Assembly (NCBI RefSeq): GCF_000002985.6
Contig: NC_003281.10
Location: 3,596,001-3,660,000, forward strand
Origin: Caenorhabditis elegans
Lineage: Eukaryota; Nematoda; Chromadorea; Rhabditida; Rhabditidae
Direction: 5' to 3'
Length of the DNA stretch: 64,000 nt
How positions within the stretch are numbered: the first letter of the stretch is position 1; every line of letters begins with the position of its first letter. Shown here in pieces: positions 35,431 to 47,273 of the stretch. The position numbers and the translations under genes are program-made. The notes below the pieces were generated by a model. The model made no database searches and had not been told where the DNA came from. It worked only from the letters and a program-made list of their open reading frames with translations.

Positions 35431-38320
35431 TTAGAGTTCTTTTCTGTCTTCACTCTGCAAGTAATCTGCCGTCATATTCATATTTTCTTCATATTTTCTT
35501 AGATCTACCAGTTTTCGCAGTTTTTCTTTCGAATTTTTAGCTTCGTTTTTTGTACTGATTGGCAGAAAAAATTTATTATTTCCTGTTTTAAGGATAATTA
35601 AAATTCGAATCGCTCTCACAATAAGAATTCTTTATAAAATAAATACTTCTCAGCGTTTACTTTTGCAATTTAAAGCATAGTTTTTCTGGAAATTTAGCTG
35701 AAAACATGTTTAAAGGCGAAGTAATTAAAAAAAATTACTCTATAATACTCAAAATGGCCACGAAAGACGTATTAAAATTTTCGACCGAAAACCAAAAAAA
35801 ATCAACTTTGCTTTCAAACGGGGCAAAACGGAATATTTTCATGAAATATTCTGTTGATTTTTCATAAAATATTAAAACTTGATCGATTTTTCTCATTCTT
35901 TAAAAATTGTTTCGCTGAATCTGAGTTGAAATTTTTTTCAGTTTTTTTGGTATCGAAAAACCAAAAAATCTATATTTCCCAAAAAAAGACATCCCTGATT
36001 GTGTCCTCTTTAAAATTTCTCAAAAATCGAAAATTCATTCTAAAAACGCGGAATTAACGACCAAAATGTGACAAAAATGTGTATGATTTCTTTTTTAAAA
36101 AATCTTTTTAGCTGTTATTTAGGAATTTTAGAAGAAAAAAGAGATTTTGGCTAGATTTTTTATTTGCCGGTTTGCCGGAAATTTTGTTTTTCGGCAGCTT
36201 GCCGATTTGCCGAACATAAATTTGAAAAATCGTTTGCCACCCACCCCAGATGCTTCTTCACTTCACCTTTATAGTTTTAGAAAATAACGAAATTGTTCAA
36301 TTCGAAGAGTTCTACAGTAATCCTAGTAATCCACGCGTGGTCCATTAAGTCTTTCTCATAATCTTCAAGAATATGTGTTATCTCTGTGTTACATCTATTG
36401 TAACTCGAATGAGACTCTTCAAAAGCTCCTCAATTATTCGACACGACACACACATTCTTGCTCCGTGGAGCAAGCTCTTCCTCATAGAGCAGTCGCTTCC
36501 AATTAGAAGCTCTCTCTCTCGAAGAGCTCTGTATGATAAACGTTGTTTGACGCACACAAATGTGAATTTCAGAATTTCAAATTCATGACTGCTTCGTCAC
36601 CAGTCACTCAGCAGAGGAGGCCCCTCTCGAACAAACCCTCGTGGGAATGGTTTTTCTTCCATTTTTCGGGAGAGAGAGAGAGAGAGCTGGCTCGCTTTCG
36701 CCTTCATTCCGAACATTGCAAACATTGACCGATCCGTTTTTCCATGACTTATTGTCTTTTGGCATCGATTACGCAACATTCCGGTCATTCTCTTCGGCGA
36801 AAAACATAAATTTTTGGCAATTTGCACTTTCTAAGCTTTTGAATTAAAATGAGTTAACATTTTTGGCATTGTCAATTTTTTAAAGAAAGAAAATTCGACA
36901 GTTCTCTTAATCTTTTCCAATTCGCGAGTTGCCGAATTTTAAATAGTCGAAAATGTTTCGAAAAAAAAATTTTTGACATTGCCAAATTTAAAATGTTTTT
37001 TTTTAAAACTTTTTTATTAACTTTTAGAACAAATTTTAAAACTTTCGGCAACTGTCGATTTTTGAAATTTTCAAAAATTCGATAATCTCGTCAATTGTCG
37101 CCTGATTTTTTGAAAACATGAGGAATCTTACTTTTTGTTAGGTACTCGTAAGTGTTTGTACAAACAAATATGACTCAATGCGGGCACTCCTGACACTGCC
37201 CTGCTGTTCCAATATTTTCAATTGTGCGCAGTGTTTCACATATTACAAGCCAAAATGTTACAAATTAGTCATTTCGTCAAGCTACCTGTTTTATTCCTAA
37301 TTTTTCTGAATCATGGTAGGTAATTGTTTTTCTGGTTAAAAATTATTGCTTTTATAGAAGGGGTGGGCGGCAATTGCCGTTGGATTGCAAATAAATTGCA
37401 AATTTTTTTGTGGACAAATTCGGCAAATTGCCGGTTTGCCGATTTGCCGGAAATTTTTGATTCAGGCAATTTTTGCTGATTCTGAAATTTCCAAAAAAAA
37501 ATGCGCAAAATCACAATTTGCCGTTTTCCCACCAAATTGGCAATTTGCCGATTCTCCGGAAATTTTCAATTCCGGCAATTTACCAGTTTGCCGGAAAAAT
37601 CGTTTGCCACCCACCCCTGATTCTTATAACGATTTGCCGGAAATTTTTATTTTCGGCAAATTGCCGGTTTGCCGATTTGCCGGAAATTTTGAATTCCGGC
37701 AATTCGCCGATTTGCCGGAAATTTTTATTTTCGCCAAATTACCGGTTTTCCGGAAATTTTCAATTCCGGCATTTCGCCGATTTGCCGGAAAAAAAAATCA
37801 TTTACCACCCATCCCTGCATTAAATTTTTTGGAGAAACTATATTTTCCTGGGCTCTTTTGTATTGTTTCAACTCGCGTATCGTATTCCTCCGCTGTAGAA
37901 TTCCGCCAAGTGGTCACACCACTCAAGTGGGAAACTGATCTGATAATAAGACACTCGATGCACTCATAGGCTTCTCGTTATCAGCAATTTATGATAACAT
38001 AACCAGATTATTCTGTTGATCAAATATTTGGGTCTCAGTGGACCATTGTACTTAGTACTCTCTTCATAGTACATTTTCCAATACCACTCATCCATTTTTA
38101 ATCAACTCGGGAATGCACTTTTACTTGGAATAAAGGTTCTTTGCACTAACCATTCAAAGTCTGAATAATTCTTACTTTTCTTTCTTTCTGGTGTAATCAT
38201 CTCGTCACGTTCCGTCAACAAATCCCAATATGTATTTGGTCCCAGTTTTATAAGAAACTTGATATCTGGCTCCTTTTCATTTGGCTCTTTTTCCGTTATA
38301 AACATCTCATCGCATGCCAT
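35431..38320 (-). CDS. Doubtful two-exon small gene, 97 aa, unknown function
   Basis: Exon 1, 38320-38151, begins with ATG in a good context (GAAAATGG) and encodes a charged, well-mixed peptide (MACDEMFITEKEPNEKEPDI ... NTYWDLLTERDEM), ending in phase 2 at a GTTAGT donor. Exon 2, 35554-35431, begins after an AATCAG acceptor and encodes a Lys/Glu-rich tail (KEKLRKLVDLRKYEENMNMT...) ending in TAA. The phases fit, giving 97 aa across a 2.6-kb intron that holds a GCCGATTTGCCGG repeat. The peptides look coding, but the exon 2 acceptor is weak and I recognise no family. Either exon could instead belong to another model or be a relic. Confidence 0.25.
36164..36247. repeat. GCCGATTTGCCGG repeat, truncated copy
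   Basis: Internal units plus the terminal AAATCGTTTGCCACCCACCCC. Confidence 0.7.
37360..37820. repeat. GCCGATTTGCCGG fold-back repeat, tandem or nested copies
   Basis: Begins GGGGTGGGCGGCAATTGCCG, has an internal terminus (TTTGCCACCCACCCCTG) at about 37598-37619, then a second set of units ending TTTACCACCCATCCC. Two copies lie side by side or one inside the other. Confidence 0.75.
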
Positions 38321-38649
38321 TTTCCTCCATGGTTTTCTTGTACACGCCTAATCAAATTAGGCTAATCGTTGGTGAATGGGAAGGGTGAATCCCCTTTTTT
38401 CTTGCCTATTCTCCTTCATTACTCAGTCGTCGTCCTTGCCGTCTCAGCTCGAAATAGTGCCTAATTGATGAGACCGATCCGGTTTTTCTTTGTATCGCTT
38501 CGGTTGGTGGTTCTGACTATGAAGTCTTATAGGCGAAAATTGTATTGAGTGTTCCGTTTTTTTTTCTAGAATTTTTGGAATTTGACTCAAAGTGTCAACA
38601 ACGAAAGTGATTCGAAGAAATCGAAATAAGTACTGAAAGGCAATAATTT

Positions 38650-38767
38650 TTATTTTCTTTGCAGTCTCCTCTGCTGCATGACGTCATCCTCTTCTTCCAG
38701 GCCTTCTTGAATTTGAACTTTTGATGGGTCCAACTTGCTGAATTGGTCTCTGTTTTTATTTCTATTT
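38650..38767 (-). CDS. Possible orphan terminal exon
   Basis: After a good acceptor (CACTTTCCAG) a 38-codon open frame runs to TAA at 38652-38650. It encodes a charged, Gln/Glu/Lys-rich peptide (NRNKNRDQFSKLDPSKVQIQ...EEEDDVMQQRRLQRK). Composition resembles a real C-terminus, but I find no matching upstream exon on the minus strand before the next repeats, so it may be a relic or chance. Confidence 0.2.
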
Positions 38768-39029
38768 CTGGAAAGTGAAACAATTTGGGAGAAAATATTT
38801 TTTGGAATTTTAAATTAAATATCTATAATTAGATTTTATAGTGAAATTATTCCTTTGCATAGTAGAAAAAAAAATGTTAGAATTGCTCTAAAAAGTTTTT
38901 TAATTTTAGAATCTTTAAAAATAATTAATGAGCATTTTGCTGTAAATTACCGGAAATAGACCTCAATTCAGAAAAAAGTGAAACCGAAGTAGTCACTAAT
39001 CTCTTTAATTGAATTCCCTCGAAAATGGC

Positions 39030-39178
39030 AACCAATCAGCGATTCGCTCCGACAACCAATCAGCGATTCGCTCCGCCCACTTTTCAACCAATCAGCGTAT
39101 TCAAGCTTTGTCTCATTGGCTGGAGAGTGGGCGGAGCGAATCGCTTATTGGTCTGGCGATTCTCATTTTGGAGGGAAT
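39030..39178. repeat. CCAAT / GGGCGGAGCGAATCG repeat, palindromic copy
   Basis: AACCAATCAGCGATTCGCTC occurs twice, then CCGCCCACTTTTCAACCAAT, and the inverted GAGTGGGCGGAGCGAATCGC on the right arm, making a hairpin of about 145 bases. Confidence 0.75.
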
Positions 39179-39339
39179 TCAAATAGGGTGATTAGCGTTT
39201 TTTAAAGTTTGAATTTTCATTATTACTCGATTTCTTCTTTTTTTGTAATATTTTAAGGAAAATTTTTTGAATTCTCGAAATCTCCAGGCGTACTGATTTT
39301 GAATGTCAATGAATTCTGAAAAACCCTAGCCATTCGTAT

Positions 39340-39598
39340 CAGGGGTAGGCGGCATTTCGGCAATTTGCCGGTTTACCGGAAATTTTAAATTCCGGCAATT
39401 TTTGCCGATTAAAGGTGCAATTCTCAAATTTCCTAAAAAAAGAAGTCAAAACCACTATTTGCCATTTTTCCGGCAATTTTTGTCGATTAAAATTGAACTC
39501 CTGATATCTCCAAAAACTGTGCGAAACCACAATTCGCCGTCTTTCCAGCAAATCGGCAGTTTGCCAAAATTTGCCGGAAAAATCGTTTGCCAAGTGAG
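39340..39598. repeat. GCCGATTTGCCGG fold-back repeat, copy upstream of rilp-1
   Basis: Begins AGGGGTAGGCGGCATTTCGG and ends GGAAAAATCGTTTGCCA, with degenerate internal units. Confidence 0.75.
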
Positions 39599-39735
39599 TC
39601 GTATAACTTTTGACCACCCAGTTTGAACAAGAACAGCTGACGAAAAACTTGTTAAATCTCCGACTCTCACAAACTACATTTGAACAGACAAAAACCAAAA
39701 TCAGATTTGTATTGGTATCTTTTTTTAGTCACCAA

Positions 39736-39750
39736 CCCCCCCCCCCCCCC
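39736..39750 (+). repeat. Poly-C tract (15 C)
   Basis: 15 C followed by a CT-rich run (39770-39820), about 330 bases upstream of the rilp-1 start. Confidence 0.95.
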
Positions 39751-40081
39751 TATGACCCCCCTTCTATCCTTTCTCTCTCTCTCTCTCTCTCTCTCCTGCT
39801 CTCTCTCTCTCTCCTGCTCTGTCCATTTTTCGCGCGCATGTCAAATAGGCACCGCCCTCTTTTTGGAAATTTCCTTTTTTTGCATTTGTTCGCGCGCTCT
39901 CTCCCCGTGGACACCGTCATTTTCACGTCAAACTGTCACTTTTGTGGCGATCCGGTGAAACGTGAACACCTGTATTCTCAATATTCCCATGCAAAAGTGG
40001 TGCCTATGAGAGCAAACAGTCTTCCTCCTCACCGACTTCTCTTCATTCTCCGCCGTTGGATATCTATTGTTATTGTGCCGA

Positions 40082-43000
40082 ATGGCGTCGTCCGAGTTGC
40101 TCATAAATCGTCGTTTTGACGATTTTATACTTGAAGGATGTAGTTCAGACCGTCCGTCTTCGGCTGTCACCGTACTTCATCGCCCACGCAAGAAACTTTC
40201 GGCGTTTGTGAGTGCGATGGCTGCGAGAGCCGCTTCACCGCAGAGCCCCAGCAAGCAGATTACGGTAGGTGTTTTTTGTGGCTTTCAAAATTTTTTGATT
40301 GGTAGGTGGAGTCAAAAAGGCCCCATTTCGCCTTGATCTTCGAAAAATGCGGGAGAAGAGACGCAGATATCTCATCTGAATTCGTATGGTTAAGAGGGGC
40401 TTCCCGCATTTTTCGTCGATCAAACCGCAATGAGACAGCCCGAAACCTTTTGATTGGGGCTTTCCTGGGTGGCGGCAAAATTTTCCCGATTTTTTTCCAG
40501 AGAAAATTGAAAAATTGAAAAACGAAAATTCAATTTTTTAAATCAATTGTTGATTGTAAAAAAGAAGAAAAAATGGCCAAATTTTCAAGCTATTTTTCGA
40601 AATATCGAGAAAAAACGGAAATTATAGATTTTTCGATTCATAAATTGAAAAACCTATAAAAAAATTTTTCCATTTTTCGAATATTCCATTGAAACTGAGA
40701 AAGAATGCTTGATTCTCGCATATTTCGATAATATTTTTGATTTTTCGAAAAGTTAAGATTTTTCCTTATTTTCAAGACTATTTTTTTCCTATTTTTTGGT
40801 AAAAAATCTAAATGTTACGATTTTCTCTGAAAAAATCCGAAAAAATTAGGAAAAAAACATTCTAAATGACCCATATTTGCCGAAACTTTAAAAAAAAATG
40901 ATTTTTTCAACTTTTTGACTTCTGTACTGAAGTAATGTCTTTTGGCAATCATTTTTTCAAATTTTAAATTTTTTAATTAAATTTTTCTAGTTTTTCTATG
41001 ATCTACGCGAACTATGGTGTACCTAACCTGAAAATTTGAGCGTGATTATCAAAAAATGTCAGAGTGATCTCATGGAAAATTCAAAAAATTCAAACGGAAG
41101 AAAATGAATAACTTATGAATGAAAACCCCCCCGGGAGAGAAAGTTGGCGTTCTCAGGGAAATGTTGTGTTTTGTGGCGAATACGGATGTGAATGTGTGGT
41201 CATTCAATTAGCAATAGTAGCTGCTGCTGCAGAAAATGGCTATGTATTCCTATACCACAATTACACATCGATTCAATCATCACTTCCTTCCTCCATCTCT
41301 TTCTCTCTCTCTCTTTTTCTATTGAGAAAAAACAGTGAGACAATAGGGTTCTAGTAGGCGGAAGAGATGAAAAGTTTTTGTCTTTTTTTTCTCGTTTCCG
41401 CATGGTTTTTGGGGGGCGTGATTCGGCGGAAAGCACGGGTAAACACTGACAAAAAAAACACACCTGCCTGTGTTGTCTACCATCTTGTGTTGCTCCGAGA
41501 GCACAGACGGTTTCAGTGTTTCACCACCACTAGCCAAAGTGAATTTTGTTGTATCTCTACATAGATATGACGATTCCTCCTCGTTGGTTATCATTTTCAT
41601 TTTCACTTTGACTTTTTTTCCGCGAATGTTTCGTTTTGATTCTTCATCGCCGTCTCACAAAATGCCCATCAAAAATTGCAAGGTTAGAGAGAGAGAGAGA
41701 GAGACAAGTTTTTTGAAATTCCTCATTTTTTAATAGTTAGTGGAACCTGTTTTTAACAGTTTCAATAACATATTAGTCAGCAGTTTTTTTTATTGAAAAA
41801 GTATTGCGAAATCTTAAAAAAGGGGGATCAAAAATATGTAAAACACACAATTTTCGGAAAAATTACCAAATTTCTGTTGAAAATTGGCGCAAAAATATAG
41901 AATTTCGGAATTTTTTATATTAATTCTCACCAGAGCTGGGATCAAAATTTTATGCTGGAAATTATTTTTTTTTAACCGTAAAATATTTTTTCCAGACACG
42001 ACATTTGTGGATTTTTGTTCGCAAAAATACCGTACCCGGGGTTTTGAAACGACAAATTTATATTAAATACGAAAAGGTTTGCGCCTTTAAAGAGTACTGT
42101 AGTTTCAAATTTTTTCATTTTTTGCATAATTTTTCTCTCACGATTTTCCAATTTTTTTGGGTTTTTGCTGTTTTTATTCAATTTTTTAAATTGAAATAAG
42201 TTAATTTTTAGCTAAAAAAAACATCAAAAATCGATATTTTTCGGTACTTTTTCAAAGCTCGCAGCATTTTGTAAAAAAAAAAGTCGTGTCGAGACCGGTT
42301 ACTGTATTAAGGCGAAAGCCGCAAAATTTTGCGTCTGGATAATATTCAAACTCCCAGGAAAAAACTACGCAATTTTCACGAAATTTCAAAATTTTTGGCG
42401 AAAAAAAGGTAATCTTGAAATTTCGCGAAATGTCCTATTTAAGCTCCGCCCATATCTTGGCTCCTATTGGGGGTTTCAACAATATTTGAGAAATATGATC
42501 TTTTAGAACACTTTTTAGGTCAATTTCTCTGCCATTCCACATCATTTTTAATCCCAAATGTCTGAAACGCGACCCGGTAAACGTATGTAACATGAGAAAT
42601 AACCCAGAAATGTTTTTGTGGGTGGTGGTTGCTCGGAGCTTAGTGTGTGCTTCAACTCGGCTCCGCTAGCTCTGAAAAATGAGAAATGAGCAAGAGGTTG
42701 TTTCGAGAATTTATGAGCCGTAGTATTAGAGGGGGGGGGGGGGGGCTCCGAACGAACAAAATGAGCCAAAATTGGAAGAGAAGGACAATGACAAAGTGCT
42801 CTTTTTTTGCAGGTTGTCGACGTCTACGACCTTGCTGCTTCTATCGGAAATGACTTTGAAAAGCTCATTGACAATTATGGAAATGAGTGTGTACGGGGTA
42901 TTATGCCGAAGGTATTTATTGAGGAAAAAATTCGAATAAAATTAAAAGTTAAAAGAAATGTAACTTTGAAATTCAGAAAAAGACACACTCAAAAATATCA

Positions 43001-46000
43001 AAAAATAGTTGAAAAAATAAAAATAAAAATTCCTTCAAAATTAAAAGATAATTTGAATAACCTACTTACTGTAAATTCAATTTTTTTTTCTCAAAAAAGT
43101 GGAAAAATAGTTTTAAAAAAATTTAAAAATCAATTTTCCCGCTGCGAAGAGAGTTTTAAAATTTTAAATTACAAAAAAAAAAAAAGAATTTTGAGCAAAA
43201 ATTAATATGTACTTCACAGAAAAATGTGCTCGAAAACCATTTTTTTTTTATTTTTGGAGCAAAAATATCTAAAAATAGTTTTAAAAAATTAAAAAGAAAA
43301 TGTCGAAAATCCTTCAAAATTAAAAAAATAGAATAATTCACTGTAAATTCGAATTTTTTATCAAAAAAGTGGAAAAATAATTTTAAAAATTTAAAAATCA
43401 ATTTTTCCAATTCGAAACTCATCAAAAATTGAAAATTTCGGCTCAAAATCGGATTTTTTACAAAGAGAAATTGGAAAGTAGATTTTTTTATAATAATTTG
43501 AAAAATCCTTCTCCTAAATTTTGAAAATATTTTTTGAAATCTTTTTTTGCAAAAAGTTGTCTTCTAAAAAAGCACCTTTTCTGTTAAAAAAAAATTTGCA
43601 TTAAAAAAAAATTTTAAATCAAGTGTTCGACATACTTTTAAAAATTGAAATTTAAAGTACATATGAAAAAAAAATTTAAATATAGAAACAAGTTTATCAT
43701 GAAATGCGATTTTTCTCAAAAATTTATTTTGAATTCTGAATATCTTTAGAGAAATTATTATTTTCTGTGAAAAAATTTAATATTTGGAAATCAAATTTAA
43801 TTTTGAAAAAAGCCAAATCATGGTTTTAAAATTTCAAAAAACTATTTTTTCAAAAATAGAAACTAATTACTGATGAAAATAAAATAGGGGTTTGATTTTT
43901 TTTAATATCAAAATTCTTAAAATTTCAATTTTTCATTGAAATTTTATATTTTCTCACTTCAAAACCAATAATTTTAGGTTATTTCCGCGCTAGAAACATT
44001 GGAAGCAATGGCAGCTGGAAATGATCGAGAAAATGAAGAAATAATGAGATTATCAAAGGCAGTTGAACGGTTAGAACAAGAAAAACATCAAAGGAATCAA
44101 CAACATTTAAAATTTGAAGAAGAATTGGAACAAGTCGAGAAAACGTATCGAAAAGATATTGATGATCTACAACAGATGGTTAAAAGTCTTGTAAATGAGA
44201 ATCGAAATCTTTCGACGACTGTATCATCACTTCCGAATCATGCAGATTCCCCTGTTAGCACTTCGAGTGAGTTTTTCGAGAATTAAAAAAAAAAGGATCA
44301 AAATGTTGAAATTCGGCTTCAAATTATAGAAAATACCGTAGTCAAGGGTGTCGGTTTTTCGATTTTTCCATGTTTTTGAGAGAAAATCGGAAAACTAACA
44401 TTTTCGAAATTTTGATAATCTAAAAACGAAAAATTTTAGATTTTCCGAGAAATCGAAAAATCGAAAAAAAAAATGTTCAGAAAATTAAAATATGATTTTT
44501 TTTTAAATTTTAATTGATGAGAAAAAACCAAAAAATAATTATTCTACAAAGAAGAAGAATTACCTAAATTTTGAGCTAAATTTTGAATAAACCGGCACTC
44601 TTGGCCATAACTATTGAAAATAAGTTTTAAAAAAGTGTAAGAGTTTAATTTTTATTTTTTAATTTTTTTAAAAATAATTTTGCAAAAAATGAGAAAACCC
44701 TTTTTCAAATTCCCGCGCAAATTAATGACAGTTTCGACAAAATTATCAGTTTTTCTTAAATTTTTCTTTACGATTTATACAAAACTCCATTTATCAATTT
44801 TTCTGACAGTTTTCCGCGAAAAATTATTTATATAAGTTGAATTATCGATTCAATTTTGAAATTTTCAGCGAATTTCCTCCGGTTTATCGAGGTTTATAGA
44901 CGGAAAATTACATAAAATATTTTTTTAATACAGATAATTCGAAATATAGCCATAAAACCCGCGGGAGCTCAAAAATGATTAGAATTTTGGCAAAATTCAA
45001 AAAATAATTTATAAATTTAATTTTTTTTTCTCTCCATCATAAAAGTTCTAATTTTTATAATTTTTTTTCTCAATTTCAGTGCGAGAAGCAGATTTGAAAA
45101 TGTTGCTGGAACTCAAAGAAATGTCATCTCAACAAAAGGACGAAATTAAGGCTCTTCAGAAGGATGTGGATACTTATCAGTGTCAAGTCGAAAATGTTTG
45201 TCAAAAATTTTTTTTTTGAAAAAGAAAAATTCTAAATCAATATTTTCAGCTTCAAAACTCGATAGAAAAGCTGATTCGTCAAAACGAGGAGCTATTAAGG
45301 AAAAATGCATCGCTTCAAAAGCAAGGACGAATGATTGTTGAAGAGAAAATGGAAGTTGTAAGAAGATTGGAAAAAACTGAAGAATCGAATATTGAATTGA
45401 AAAAGTTGGTGAAAGAAACGGATCGGGCTTGTAAGGATATGCAATTGGCTAATCAGGTGAGCGATTTTTTACTGGAAAATTGGAAAAAAATGTTTTGAAA
45501 ATATAAAAGTTAGAAAAATTATAGAATAATTCTAAATTTTATAATTTTTTCAATTTTGCGAATTCCCACACGGAAATTTAAATTAGATTTCAAATTTTTT
45601 CGTCAATTTTTTAAAATAACTTTTGACCAAAAAAAAACAAAAAATCGAATTTCTCCAAAAATATTTTTGATATTTTTTAAAAATATTTTTAAATTCCCGT
45701 ACGTAATGATTACTGTAGATTTTCAATTTCTAAAGGTCGGAAATTTGTGTAATTTTCTTAATTTTCCCTAAAACAAATTGATCTACTACTTGAATCGGAA
45801 AAGTGTCTTAAAATATTGCAAAAAATTGATTAAAATCACGAGTATGTGAAAAAAATCTAAAAATTAATTTTTAGCAGTTTTTTAACTATGAAAAACGGAA
45901 AAATCTCGAAAAATGGTCAAAAATTACAGTAGCCGCGAGGAAGTTCAAATTTTTTTTTTTAATTTTAAAATTGTCTACTTTTTAAATAATTATTATTATT

Positions 46001-47273
46001 TCCATAATTTCAGGACAATAACGAACCTCGATTCACGTTAAGCGAACTACGAGAAGTTATAAAAGAGAAGAATATTCTGAAAGGACGAGTAATGGAATTA
46101 GAAGAAGAACTTGATAATTTCAAACCGGGAGCCAAAAAAGAAATTATGAGATTGGATGATGATGATGATTTTGATCGGAATCCATTGTACGTTGTTTTTT
46201 GAAATTTTTTTATAACAAATTATTGAAAAAAAAACTAGAAATTCAGAAAATTGAAATTGGAATTAACATGATCATTTTTAAGACTTTTTAAAGAAGATTG
46301 AAAATTATAAAAATTTATTTTGAAAAAAAAAATTTTTAATTTGCTCTAAAATACTCAAAAAAAAACGGAATTTTTAATACTACTACTTTAAAAATTTGTA
46401 AATTAAAAAATAACATAATTCAACTGAAAAAACGGCTAAAGCTAGCTTCTTTACCTAAATTTTCAGATATTTTAAGATATTTTACATTTTATCCGAAAAA
46501 TAATTTTTTTAAACCAAAAAACACAACATTCTGTTCTAATTTTTGGGGCAAAAAACAAAAAAAAAACATTTCTTCCGAAAATTCGAAAAAAAAAAACCAA
46601 AAAACACAAGTTTCCAACCAAATTTGTCGATTTTTGAAACAAACGAAAAATCGAGAATTTTTCGTTTTACGATATTTCAAAAAAAATTCGATTTTTCGAA
46701 AATTAGCTTAAATTTTGGCCATTGTTCTTCTTTTTAGTATAATTTTTTTTTGTTTTTTCTCATCAATATACACAAAATTAGATTTAAGAAAAATAATATT
46801 TTATAGTTAATTTTCTGAAAAATTTTTCCGATTGTTCGATTTTCCCTCAAAAAATCAAAAAACACCAAAAAAAAAACCATTTCAAAATATGGAAAATGTT
46901 ATTAATTTCTGGCTGGAGACAACTTTTTTCTCAAAATTTTCCTAAAAGTAACCCCAAAACTTTTTTTTCAGACAACCAGACACCTCTTCGGCCCAAAGTC
47001 TCGGCGTTGACGGTGACGATTTACCGGTTTATGGTCCAATGCCAAAAGAACCCGACGAGAAGCTTCATCCATGGAAATATGAGAGAAAAGATTCCGGAGT
47101 TCGAAAATTGTGAGTTTATCCTTCTTCCCATTTCAAATTTTTAAACCATGTAAAAAGTATTCAGTTTCCGCTTCTTCAAAGACTTTGGAGCGACGGCGTC
47201 CCCCCGCCGAGGATCTTCTGCAAACGCGTCTCCTCGACTACCGGCTCGTGCGATCCCACCATCCCTCAATTGA
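40082..47273 (+). CDS. rilp-1: RILP-type Rab effector with RH1 and RH2 domains
   Basis: RILP/RILPL proteins bind Rab GTPases (and dynein regulators) through two RILP-homology regions around a coiled coil, acting on lysosomes or at the cilium base. Exons: 40082-40264, 42813-42911, 43978-44266, 45080-45195, 45250-45456, 46014-46186, 46972-47109, 47165-47273 (TGA), 437 aa, all phases consistent. RH1 begins at residue 62 (VVDVYDLAASIGNDFEKLID, then GIMPKVISALETLE). A long coiled coil fills residues 100-298. RH2 is near residues 303-345 (FTLSELREVIKEKNILKGRV, then ELEEEL). The C-terminal SGVRKFFRFFKDFG resembles the short conserved block after RH2. The first exon is a Ser/Arg-rich 61-aa leader; another possible start exon is at 41626. 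Intron 1 is 2.5 kb. Confidence 0.9.
41626..41682 (+). CDS. rilp-1: Candidate alternative first exon of rilp-1
   Basis: Within intron 1, ATG at 41626 opens 19 codons (MFRFDSSSPSHKMPIKNCK) ending in phase 0 at AAG|GTTAGA; a second in-frame ATG is at 41662. The next shared exon, 42813, starts in phase 0 with the RH1 domain, so either ATG would give a shorter isoform that swaps out the 61-aa leader. The preceding 350 bases (about 41250-41620) are GC-richer, with TC runs and promoter-like composition. Confidence 0.45.
42001..42310. repeat. Fold-back element, GTGTCGAGACC family, copy 1
   Basis: Contains GCGCCTTTAAAGAGTACTGT on the left and TCGTGTCGAGACCGGTTACT on the right, in rilp-1 intron 1. Confidence 0.7.
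42731..42745 (+). repeat. Poly-G tract (15 G)
   Basis: 15 G in rilp-1 intron 1, 67 bases before the RH1 exon. Confidence 0.95.

Larger units (their letters stand above)
34367..40081. other. Intergenic region between divergent mrps-31 and rilp-1
   Basis: 5.7 kb. Less AT-rich, promoter-like blocks lie at about 34470-34600, 34780-35160, 36300-36780 and 39700-40080. Repeats are listed separately. Two weak coding candidates (35431-38320 and 38650-38767, minus strand) are given with low confidence. Confidence 0.5.

Noticed and set aside
36597..36827. 76-aa minus-strand frame considered as an exon of the doubtful gene at 35431-38320
   Set aside because: Contains a GAGAGA-derived LSLSLS run and lacks splice borders in matching phase.
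39610..40119. 169-aa plus-strand frame upstream of rilp-1
   Set aside because: Its middle is a translated poly-C and CT-repeat tract (PPPPP, SLSLSL); the rilp-1 ATG at 40082 in another frame fits exon phase and domain structure.
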